From NCBI GenBank assembly GCA_030591125.1, contig JAUVBP010000006.1, positions 1-13,850 on the forward strand: a stretch of DNA of 13,850 bases. The letters are read 5' to 3'. Within the stretch, counting starts at the first letter, position 1. Each line of letters opens with the position of its first letter. Both the position numbers and the translations under genes were made by a program. The notes below the pieces were generated by a model. That model ran no database searches and was not told the origin of the DNA. It saw nothing but the letters and a program-made list of their open reading frames with translations. Of the stretch, positions 5,830 through 13,850 are shown one piece after another. The stretch is from Candidatus Woesearchaeota archaeon (GTDB lineage: Archaea; Nanobdellota; Nanobdellia; Woesearchaeales; UBA11576).

Positions 5830-8800
5830 CTATTTTTTGAGGACTTCAATCTCTGACATACAGAGGTCTGTGTATTTGGTGCCTTCGTATGCGCCGGTGA
5901 GCTTCAGTGTTATTTTATTGGTTTTCAGGGTCTTCCCAAAATTGACCAGGTAATCATTGAAATCTTCAGCTCCATCCTCAAACACTTCGTCTTCCTTTTG
6001 GTCTGGGAAATTGACTGAGAACTTGTCCCCAGCCACCTGAATCGTGAGTGATTCAACTCGTGCATTGCTGAACATCTGTTTTTTACCCATTGCGTAGAAC
6101 GGGACGAATCGGATCGCTGCAACTTCCTGATCATCATTGAGATTGATTGTGATTGTCTGCGGTATACCATTAGAATTTTTTACGCCTTCACACCACGCCG
6201 TTTTAATTTTTTTATCAACAAGCTTATTCGGTGCGTGAAGAAGTTTGAGCCTAGTTGATGCCGTGACAGATTTAGGTTCGACACGGGTGTAGCCGGAGGG
6301 GGGGGCACTTGTTCTTTTTGAAGCCTTAGGGGTAAGTTTTGTGGCCGTTCCTACGGTTGGGGTGATATCCTTCCTGCACTCTGCCTCTGGCTTGTTCTGC
6401 CGGATGCACTTACAGACCTTGCTCAATTTACTGTCTGCCATGCAAGCGCGACGGAACGAGGCGCTCAGTGGGTCATTGATCTCGCCTTTACATACCTTTG
6501 TGGATATCTGACTGCAGTACTTGTTGAGCACTGGTTTTGATGTTATGTCCAAGCAATCCCCGTATGCGTATCTCTTGGTGTTATCGGTGACTCCCGGGAC
6601 ACAGACTTCCTTGGTGCTGTCGCAGGTGTCGGTGCTGGTTCCACTCTTGGCTGCCCGCATGAAAGAAGGGTCTGCGTTGCTGACCAGCATATTCTTCAAC
6701 ACATTATTTCTCGGACTCTCTAAGGTACAAGTGACTTTCTCTGTGCAGCAATGTGCTGGTTTCTCGCATAATCGCTCGTTCAATGAGTATATGGTCTGGC
6801 CACTTTTACATGACGCCTGACAGATCGGGCTCAAACCGAATTTTGAGTCATACCCACAAACGCTCTGCATACTAAGACCACTCTTTATACTGTCACTTTT
6901 AGGCTTACAGCATACATAGTTTTTTATGCAATTGGCAGCACCTGAAAGGCTCTCTGCACCGCATACATCCTTTTTGACAAGTTTCTCTATACACATGTAA
7001 CCTCCGCTCTTACAGGGTTGAAAGGATTCACCTGTGCCCTTGCCTGCAACTGAGTTGTCATTACTAGGGGAGCTAGGGGGTTCACTCACATCAATGTCTG
7101 TTATCGTCAACTTTGTGAATTCCATATCTTTAGGGATGTTCAGCTTTGCCCTGTTTTTCAGGAACAAGTCGGGCCTTTCAAGAGGTATTATGCAGATCTC
7201 TTCACGTTTGTAGTCTTTATCATCTTTTTCACATACGGACAGTTTCTTGTCATATGCTTTTATCTGTATAGACTCCTTCTTTGATTCTATCCCTATCTCG
7301 TTCAATTTGATGAGCAATTCAAGGTATTTTGTCTGACCTTCAGGTTCGATGCTCAATATCATAGGATCTGTTGAACCTGGTTTAGGTATCTGGTCCTGTC
7401 GGATTATCAATCTTCCATCTTCATCAAATTTTAGTGGTGTCGTCACCTGGTATATCCCTTTTTTAGGTCTCTTCTTTGTCAGGATTATATCCTCTTCATC
7501 CTCTTCATCATCTTGGTCCGGCCCAGGTCCTTCTGCAGGTGAAAATGAATAGAATCCGAAGACAGGATCCATCGCCTTGAGCCTGAGGCCCAGTTTTTTC
7601 TCACCTTCATGGAACTGGTATTCACAAGGAGGGGTGGAGCTATCACAGTCATTGAGGAATATCCATTCTTCTGTCTGGAATTCTATAGTGTCATCCCGTA
7701 TCATGAAGCTTGCAGTCTCACCCTCTTCGTATTTCACTATGTTAGTGTCAGCATTGACCTTAAGGTTGACCCCGCCTATATCGATATGCAGGACAGCATC
7801 AGTCGCAGTAGACACTATATTCAAGGAGAAACCTTTTGAATGATTGTGTACATCGTCCCACTTGAACTCCGAGACCCTTATCTCCTCGACGCCAGGTGCC
7901 AGGGCACCATCATCCACCCATAATCCGAAAGACTTGTTATAATAATCATTCATACTGGTCACTATCGCAGTCCTTCGCACGAGATCCTCAATAGTGCCTT
8001 CCCCGCTCCTCACAGTCCTTGCCTCACGGCATACTGCATCGAATTTTATCTCTTCTCTCTGCGATTCGCCAGTCTCAAAATCATACGCCACTGTTCCTGA
8101 CATCTGGTATCCTGAACCTCCGACAGGTTCCGCATCCCGCAGTTCCAGTATCATCTTCCAGGGTTGAGGGTCTTCAGGGCAGGGGCTTCTTCCTGAAGTC
8201 CTTTGGGCTTCCTGGTAATCTATGATCATGTAGATGCTTTTACTTATCTCGCTGAGTTTCTCTGTGTTGATGACAATCTTGAAGCCGCCACACATCATAT
8301 CAGTCTGTTCTGTAGTCTCTGAACGGAGATTGCAGGGTATCCTGTCGCTGGCTGATCTTCCCTCAATCAACTGGAATTTCTGTCCTGCTTCTGCTGTTGT
8401 GACAAGCTTGCCGATGTTGTATTTCCATTCTCCTTCAGCAGTATAGATTATCTTGAGCGTGCTCGGCGGCCGGGCGCTTACAGGGTCAGGTTCACCGATC
8501 ACATATTGCTGCAATGATCCTTCCACTATCCTTGCCCTGTTCGAGTCCCCTTTTTGGACGCCGAAATGCTCCTGTCTTATCTCAAATGGATCGTTATTGG
8601 TGAATGCTTTATTGTGCTGCCGCATATCATCGAAGACACTGAACAGGTGCAGCCCTTCCTCGTTGAGCCTCTCACCTATAGGCATGCTTCTTGAAGGAGG
8701 ATAGATTGTCGCGCCATCCTGATTAAGGACCTTTGCCACGACAAGATACTTTGTGAACTCACAGTCCTGAGAGCCGCATGAAGGAGTATCAGGAGGAAGC

Positions 8801-11800
8801 CGTTGTGCAATCTTGACAGTGACTATATCTGATTCCCCAATACCGAATGGCTGGTTAGGAGGTTTTGTGGTCTCTGCAGACAAGAATCTCGTGTATCCTG
8901 TCTCAGGTATGTCGAAACCGCAGGTGAATGCTGATTCAAAGATACTGAACTCACACAGGCCTGGCAGGGGACCGCTTATCTCCCTGATAGTGCCTTCAAA
9001 CCTTCCTGAAAGAGCGCTGGCATCAGCCATGTTTCCGCCTATGCCTGTACCGCCTGCTGCTCCAGCACCACTCAAACCCATACCCTGCTGACTGCCTGCA
9101 GCGCCTTGACCTCCTTGACCGGTAGCCTGGGTAGTTCTATAGTAAAGCACAACCTTATCGTATCGTAATGGTTGATTCTCTGCAACATAAAGGATCTCAT
9201 CACTGCATGACTGTCCCTGTGTCATGTCTCCGCTTTCCGGACAATTACCGCTACCATGCTTAGGTATTCCAAGTTCTATCTGATGTGCCCTCTTATCATA
9301 ATCGAATCCTGGTGTTCCACAATCACAGATCCCTTCAACACCATTCTCATCTATGCAGTCCGTGCCAGCTGAACATGCGAGTTTGAGCTCGTAATGCAGG
9401 TCTGAGCCTGCAAATAATGTATATGCCACCTTGTATACATATCGTGCATACCCTGTGTTCGCATCATATGTCTGCCATCTTCTGGTGACAGGGAAGACCA
9501 TTCCTGAACTGTTTATCGGCAGGTATGTCATCTGGTCAAACAGTGTGCTCCAATCTGTCGGCCACTCTCCTGTGAACAGGAAGATGCATGCGTCATTCAT
9601 GAGGTTCTCTGCAGAGAAGACTGTAGAGAACATGTTCTTGTCCCCATAACGTGCCTGCATGTCTTCAGTCATCCCCCTAGAAGCGTCAGATATGGCAGAG
9701 AACACTCCGCTTATGCCTGCATCTAGACCTACCCTTCCGCCGCCACCGCTACCGAAACGTGTCATGAAGCAGCTTATCGCTTCCTTCAGCACGTCACAGA
9801 TATACTGGCTTATGATCTCCCTGCACTGACCTGCACTACCGTCACCAGTTATCAGTATGGTCTGGAAGCATTGCTGCAGCATGAGAAGCATGTTCTTGAA
9901 CTGGATAAGCCAGGATAGTATACCTGTCATGCAGAGCGTGAGGACTGACTGCATGAAGCTTCCTGCAGGCTGTGCAAGGTATTGTCTTCCAGGATCACCC
10001 ATCAATCCTGTTATCTGACGATACCATTCCTCTATCTGGGTGCCTTTGTAATTCCCTGCGGTATCTCCTCTTACCAGGATGCCGGACTTCCCTGAACGAG
10101 GTAGTATCCTGTCATCAAGATGCATAAGGAGATCATCGCCGAACTTGACGAGACCTTCGTCAAACCTGTCTACATCATTATTGATATTACTATTATCCAT
10201 TATGGAGAACCACTCGTTCATCTCAGGAGATTGATAATCCTTGATAAAGTAGGTTCCGGTAGCTATCTTGACCCTTCCGAGTTCATCACTCTCATCCTCT
10301 ATCTCAACGATCGCATCCCTGCTGTAGTAACCCCTCCTGACACTGCTTGGGTTGCCTTTCTCATCAAGATTGATCATGTATACCACTTGATCAGTGATCT
10401 TGTTCTTAGCAGGTTGGTCATCCTTCCATTTCAGATGGTCAAGCACTACATGTGTTGCCCGGGGAGTCTTGCTGTTGGGCTGGCATATGCCTGTGACACC
10501 ATTCATTATGCTCGACCCTATGCCGCAATTGGTCTTGTCCTCAGGATGCGCAAGGCAGTAAGACCTTTCGACCTCATTCGTGAACATCATGCCCCAGCCC
10601 CATTCATCCATATATTCAAATGGACAGCATACTGCCTGAGGGACATGGCCTGCTTCACATTTCTTCTGCTCTTCCCCTTCCTTGCTTGAGAAATCATACA
10701 TCGCCTTGACCGCATTGCCGCTCAGCTCTGCATATGCACAGTCTGACAATGGCCTCATCTGGAATTTTTTCCAGTCCCCTTTATTGTAATTAGCCACTTT
10801 ACTGGAGTTTCCGTCTGGAGACGCGGTCTGAGCTTCGACAGGCTTTCCACCTTTCCACTTCGTCTTGATATAATGCTGCAGTGAAGGGACGCTCGGACAC
10901 ATCACGCGATCACAGAAAAGATGCCATTTATCAGTTATCCAATCTGACTTATCTATCCAACCGGCACATGTCTTACATGCACTGTTCGCGTTCTGGTTAG
11001 CCTTCCTTTCTTCATCACTGCCTGTGTCTGTCGGGAACTCCATGTCGCATGCACGACCCTCTTTTCCATTATCCATCATGGCAGTCTTCTCTATCCTTGC
11101 CTGTACTAATTCAGTACCCCCTTTGATTAGTCCTCCCACGCCTCCTGAACTGAGTTCGGATATCGCGCCGCTCCATTTGCAGTAGTAGTCCTTGAAAGCA
11201 TCTATCACGAATTTAGATACAAGAGATAACATGCAGAGGCCCAGGGTCATCTGGGTCACGGTCTTCAGGACCGGCTCGATCAGGTCTATGAATTCAAGAG
11301 TGGTATTGATTGCCTTGAGAGACGCGTTCAGCAGAGCTCTCACAAAATCTTTGCTCGCGAAATCAATCCTCTCGTCGAGAGATATTCTCAGGTTTATGCA
11401 TTGTTTCTGGATGTCTGGTGCTGTCATCCCTACTGGCATCGTGGTAAGATCGTCTGCATACTGTGACCTGAACGGCCCAGGGTCGGAAGTTATCTCCATC
11501 TGGAGAAGCAGGTGGATGCAGCCGAATAGCTTGCATTCATCTCTCCTGTGAGCACTGATGTTCTGCTCTTTCTCAAGATATGTCTCACCTTCAGGATCCT
11601 GAGGAAGGAAATTTATCTGGACAAACCCTTTTGTACAGTTACCCCTCCTACACGAAACAGTGGGTTTAGTTATCCAGTCAAAATCATATTTCTCTGCATC
11701 GGCAAGGCCTACAGTAGCCTTTACGATCTCAACATTCTGCGCCTTGGCTTTTGTGGCATCACCGCCGCCTACCCATTCAAGCTCGAAACCGAAACCATAA

Positions 11801-13850
11801 GCCGCAACACCTTCAAGCAGTTCTCTGCTGTTGATTATATTACCTCCATGAGTGAGCTTGACGTTCCAGTAATGGCCCTCACTGCATGTGTTGTATTCAA
11901 GGATAGCCTCAACAGGTTCAGATACCCTGCCAAGCGCATCGACAGCCACCATCACGACCTTATTCTCTTTTCCTTCACCTGTGCTGATAGATATCCCTGC
12001 TTCACCGCTGCTGCTTCCGGCAGCTGCCTCTCCAGTGAATGATCCTGCGATAGCTGCACCGATGCTGGTCGAGAGAGGTATCTCGACCTCAAAAGTGCCG
12101 TTAGCACCTACCTCAATCTTGGAGTCCGGATCAGTAGTCGCGAAGAAACTGCCCTCTGATATCGTGCCATCAGGGCTTATACTGAAGTCAGCTCCGCGGG
12201 GATTGACATATACCCACACCTCTCCGACAGGCTTGTTGATCTGTCCTGTAACGAGTATCTCGCTGGTATATGCTGGCGAATATATCTGTTGTAATTCAGC
12301 AGATGTAGGTGAGATGATGCGTGGAGGTTCAGTATCCATAGTCAACTCAAAAGTCCTCTCGAAAACGTTCCCTGCGATGTCGGTATATTCCAGGCGGATC
12401 ACATTCCTCCCTTCGAACAACGGTCCCACACTCTCGGTGAACTGTATTGAGTTGCCTGTCAGCTGGTACTCCTTGCTGCTCAACCTGCTGGGATTTGGTG
12501 GTATTATGCTGCTGCTCGCAGGCATCTCACTTCCACCACCCATCGTGGTGAGAGAGAATGGAGATGATTTAGGCCCTTCATTACCTGCCTCATCCATTGC
12601 GCTGACCTGATAAGTGTAAGTCGTCAGGGTGCTCACATTCTCATCAGTGAATGATGTTGTTGAAGGTTCGACCACTGCTATCGGACCATCAAGCACGTCT
12701 GTACGATATATCAGGTATCTGTAAAGGTCAGTGACATCATCACCGTAAGCTTCCCAGTTCAAGGTCACTGAATTGGCCCCCAGGCTGGTATTAGTCACAT
12801 TTGCAGGAGCAGGAGGTGGAATCGTATCATCCAAGGATTGGAGATATATATTGAGAGTGACAGGATTCTCGTCGGTAAGGTTGCCGCGGAGCTGCACGCT
12901 CTGCTGTGTGGCTATGGTGAGACTTTCAGTCTCATTGTCAAAGTGGACTTCAGGAGCGAAGTAGTCCAGAGCGATGTTCTCTATACACTCTTTGTCTGCA
13001 GAGATGCTGTCTGAAGCAGTGACCCGTATGTTGTTCTGTGCAACATTAGAGTCCAGATTTACGCCTGCAAAGTTGAACAGTCCTGTAGAGGTTATCCTCT
13101 TGAACCTCAGTCTCTGCCCATTCACGAATAGCTCTACATTAGCGCCAGGTGATGACCTCCCTGTAACATCCAAGCGATTGGTATTCGCGAATGTAGGTGT
13201 GCCAGGATTGCAGTCCATCCCATCAAGCGAAAGCATGAGCTCAATCTTCTCGACAGTCTCTACAGTGATGGCTTCAGAGTTCCCGCAGGTGCCTTCGGGG
13301 TCGCATGACTCTGCCATGAGGGTTATCTGAGTATTAGGAGGCATGTCTGACAGGGTCATCTCGTGTCCTGTCACAAGATCAGGGATCTCTTTCTGTTGGT
13401 CCAGCTCAAGAGGATTCTGGCTGTACCTGACACGCGAATGCGTCTCTGCATTCGTGGTCCAGCTTATCTGAATGTTAGTCCCAAATGCTTCTGCAGTGAA
13501 GTCAGATATCTGGATAGGTTGGTAATTCTCAGACTTTGTGGTGATGCTGAGTGAAGTCTTTGACCCTTCATTTCCTGCAAAATCCACTGCAAGGATCTTG
13601 TATTCATAAGAGGTCAGGAACTCTAATCCTGTGTCAGTATACTCTGTTGCAGCAATCTCATCAGCAACTACCTCTCCGTTCCGGAATATCTTATAGTGTG
13701 ATATATCAGTATCCCGTCCGTCAGGCATCCAGCTGAATTCGACAAAAGTCCTATCTATATTTGTCGGTGCTAGATCCTTTATAGGATAAGGTGCTGTACG
13801 ATCCCTGGGAGGTTCTGTAGTGAATGAGTGATGATCACCTCCATCTACCG
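5830..13850 (-). CDS. Giant multidomain surface protein, N-terminus outside window
   Basis: The frame is open from the window edge (13848) to the TAG at 5830, so at least 2672 residues; the first ATG in view (13728) lies inside an FN3 domain and is not the start. Modules in order, by nucleotide: FN3 (about 13790-13530), FN3-like (13525-13240), Ig-like (13225-12960), an Ig-like domain split by a third FN3 (12970-12330, FN3 at 12822-12535), another Ig-like region (12318-11880). A long unrecognised Cys-rich middle follows, with Cys-bracketed hydrophobic helices near 11300-11180 and 9960-9840, a Gly-rich linker (9135-9030), an acidic patch (7535-7456), CC-motif Cys modules (7022-6725), a further Cys-rich stretch (6640-6360), a Thr/Ser/Pro/Lys linker, and a discoidin-like C-terminus (6272-5833). 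The many Cys and beta modules indicate an extracellular protein; adhesion or structural roles are inferred. No catalytic motif was recognised. Confidence 0.93.
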   Translation of the reverse strand, partial: VDGGDHHSFTTEPPRDRTAPYPIKDLAPTNIDRTFVEFSWMPDGRDTDISHYKIFRNGEVVADEIAATEYTDTGLEFLTSYEYKILAVDFAGNEGSKTSLSITTKSENYQPIQISDFTAEAFGTNIQISWTTNAETHSRVRYSQNPLELDQQKEIPDLVTGHEMTLSDMPPNTQITLMAESCDPEGTCGNSEAITVETVEKIELMLSLDGMDCNPGTPTFANTNRLDVTGRSSPGANVELFVNGQRLRFKRITSTGLFNFAGVNLDSNVAQNNIRVTASDSISADKECIENIALDYFAPEVHFDNETESLTIATQQSVQLRGNLTDENPVTLNIYLQSLDDTIPPPAPANVTNTSLGANSVTLNWEAYGDDVTDLYRYLIYRTDVLDGPIAVVEPSTTSFTDENVSTLTTYTYQVSAMDEAGNEGPKSSPFSLTTMGGGSEMPASSSIIPPNPSRLSSKEYQLTGNSIQFTESVGPLFEGRNVIRLEYTDIAGNVFERTFELTMDTEPPRIISPTSAELQQIYSPAYTSEILVTGQINKPVGEVWVYVNPRGADFSISPDGTISEGSFFATTDPDSKIEVGANGTFEVEIPLSTSIGAAIAGSFTGEAAAGSSSGEAGISISTGEGKENKVVMVAVDALGRVSEPVEAILEYNTCSEGHYWNVKLTHGGNIINSRELLEGVAAYGFGFELEWVGGGDATKAKAQNVEIVKATVGLADAEKYDFDWITKPTVSCRRGNCTKGFVQINFLPQDPEGETYLEKEQNISAHRRDECKLFGCIHLLLQMEITSDPGPFRSQYADDLTTMPVGMTAPDIQKQCINLRISLDERIDFASKDFVRALLNASLKAINTTLEFIDLIEPVLKTVTQMTLGLCMLSLVSKFVIDAFKDYYCKWSGAISELSSGGVGGLIKGGTELVQARIEKTAMMDNGKEGRACDMEFPTDTGSDEERKANQNANSACKTCAGWIDKSDWITDKWHLFCDRVMCPSVPSLQHYIKTKWKGGKPVEAQTASPDGNSSKVANYNKGDWKKFQMRPLSDCAYAELSGNAVKAMYDFSSKEGEEQKKCEAGHVPQAVCCPFEYMDEWGWGMMFTNEVERSYCLAHPEDKTNCGIGSSIMNGVTGICQPNSKTPRATHVVLDHLKWKDDQPAKNKITDQVVYMINLDEKGNPSSVRRGYYSRDAIVEIEDESDELGRVKIATGTYFIKDYQSPEMNEWFSIMDNSNINNDVDRFDEGLVKFGDDLLMHLDDRILPRSGKSGILVRGDTAGNYKGTQIEEWYRQITGLMGDPGRQYLAQPAGSFMQSVLTLCMTGILSWLIQFKNMLLMLQQCFQTILITGDGSAGQCREIISQYICDVLKEAISCFMTRFGSGGGGRVGLDAGISGVFSAISDASRGMTEDMQARYGDKNMFSTVFSAENLMNDACIFLFTGEWPTDWSTLFDQMTYLPINSSGMVFPVTRRWQTYDANTGYARYVYKVAYTLFAGSDLHYELKLACSAGTDCIDENGVEGICDCGTPGFDYDKRAHQIELGIPKHGSGNCPESGDMTQGQSCSDEILYVAENQPLRYDKVVLYYRTTQATGQGGQGAAGSQQGMGLSGAGAAGGTGIGGNMADASALSGRFEGTIREISGPLPGLCEFSIFESAFTCGFDIPETGYTRFLSAETTKPPNQPFGIGESDIVTVKIAQRLPPDTPSCGSQDCEFTKYLVVAKVLNQDGATIYPPSRSMPIGERLNEEGLHLFSVFDDMRQHNKAFTNNDPFEIRQEHFGVQKGDSNRARIVEGSLQQYVIGEPDPVSARPPSTLKIIYTAEGEWKYNIGKLVTTAEAGQKFQLIEGRSASDRIPCNLRSETTEQTDMMCGGFKIVINTEKLSEISKSIYMIIDYQEAQRTSGRSPCPEDPQPWKMILELRDAEPVGGSGYQMSGTVAYDFETGESQREEIKFDAVCREARTVRSGEGTIEDLVRRTAIVTSMNDYYNKSFGLWVDDGALAPGVEEIRVSEFKWDDVHNHSKGFSLNIVSTATDAVLHIDIGGVNLKVNADTNIVKYEEGETASFMIRDDTIEFQTEEWIFLNDCDSSTPPCEYQFHEGEKKLGLRLKAMDPVFGFYSFSPAEGPGPDQDDEEDEEDIILTKKRPKKGIYQVTTPLKFDEDGRLIIRQDQIPKPGSTDPMILSIEPEGQTKYLELLIKLNEIGIESKKESIQIKAYDKKLSVCEKDDKDYKREEICIIPLERPDLFLKNRAKLNIPKDMEFTKLTITDIDVSEPPSSPSNDNSVAGKGTGESFQPCKSGGYMCIEKLVKKDVCGAESLSGAANCIKNYVCCKPKSDSIKSGLSMQSVCGYDSKFGLSPICQASCKSGQTIYSLNERLCEKPAHCCTEKVTCTLESPRNNVLKNMLVSNADPSFMRAAKSGTSTDTCDSTKEVCVPGVTDNTKRYAYGDCLDITSKPVLNKYCSQISTKVCKGEINDPLSASFRRACMADSKLSKVCKCIRQNKPEAECRKDITPTVGTATKLTPKASKRTSAPPSGYTRVEPKSVTASTRLKLLHAPNKLVDKKIKTAWCEGVKNSNGIPQTITINLNDDQEVAAIRFVPFYAMGKKQMFSNARVESLTIQVAGDKFSVNFPDQKEDEVFEDGAEDFNDYLVNFGKTLKTNKITLKLTGAYEGTKYTDLCMSEIEVLKK
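5833..6272 (-). other. Discoidin-like, NADase-type glycan-binding domain (C-terminus of giant protein)
   Basis: The last 146 or so residues match the pattern of discoidin (F5/8 type C)-like beta-sandwich domains. LVDKKIKTAWCEGV sits where family members have the DGxxxTAWxEGVKG strand. IRFVPFYAMGK follows where members have an I.IINGYxKS-like strand, and GTKYTDLCMSEIEVL closes the domain like the family's KYxDTCISEI ending. From memory this is closest to the NADase-type glycan-binding domain; this was not searched. Such a domain would bind carbohydrate outside the cell. Confidence 0.65.
6298..6305 (-). repeat. C8 homopolymer in coding strand before the glycan-binding domain
   Basis: Eight C on the coding strand (G on the plus strand) encode the Ala-Pro-Pro of SAPPSG in the linker just before the discoidin-like domain. 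One extra C would bring a stop at about 6274-6272, and one fewer C a stop at about 6182-6180, so either slip would remove the terminal domain. Confidence 0.8.

Noticed and set aside
5830-7100. Different codon use in the C-terminal part of the giant gene (more AGT, CGT and GTT by eye), suggesting a transferred module
   Set aside because: Other parts of the gene also use such codons (for example TGT near 10990), and the difference cannot be quantified by reading.
10120-10689. 189-codon open frame on the plus strand
   Set aside because: Antisense shadow of the giant gene; no SD and no recognisable domain.
11888-12610. 240-codon open frame on the plus strand, antisense to the giant gene
   Set aside because: It lies inside the giant coding frame, has no SD, and its product is a low-complexity Ser/Pro/Leu mix expected from the reverse complement of FN3/Ig coding sequence.

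Overview
The window looks like a piece of an archaeal chromosome, most likely from a small-genome DPANN archaeon (Woesearchaeota/Pacearchaeota-like). This is inferred from Shine-Dalgarno sites matching the archaeal anti-SD (GGAGG, GAGGTG), frequent ATA and AGG codons, a MoxR ATPase beside a DUF58 protein and an archaeal-style membrane protein, several small-operon membrane proteins without clear relatives, and one giant FN3/Ig-like surface protein. No rRNA, tRNA, CRISPR array, transposase or origin was seen. There is no gene-free stretch longer than about 115 bases.

Left half, plus strand (1-3286): the end of a coiled-coil protein running in from outside the window, then a degenerate 14-bp tandem repeat that ends in the start codon of a three-helix membrane protein. 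Next come a possible 27-codon basic mini-ORF, a MoxR-type AAA+ ATPase, and a DUF58 protein with a von Willebrand A-like MIDAS motif. The membrane protein, MoxR and DUF58 form a compact set of the kind thought to act as chaperones or maturation factors for extracytoplasmic or metal-containing complexes.

Right half, minus strand (13850 down to 3326), read in the direction of transcription: a giant extracellular protein (at least 2672 residues, N-terminus outside the window), a 48-residue acidic small protein with a strong SD, a single-pass membrane protein with ten evenly spaced cysteines outside, a six-helix membrane protein, and a ferritin-like di-iron protein with no rubredoxin domain. Gaps are 41, 17, about 15 and 61 bases, so this may be one operon. 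It converges on the MoxR operon with a 39-base gap.

The giant protein starts (in view) with FN3 and Ig-like modules, continues through a long unfamiliar Cys-rich middle with two Cys-bracketed hydrophobic helices, a Gly-rich linker and an acidic patch, then Cys-rich CC-motif modules, and ends in a discoidin-like domain that resembles the NADase-type glycan-binding family. The most interesting reading is a cell-surface attachment or adhesion apparatus: giant glycan-binding stalk, Cys-rich membrane-anchored partner and polytopic membrane protein. That functional assignment is inference from domain content and gene order.
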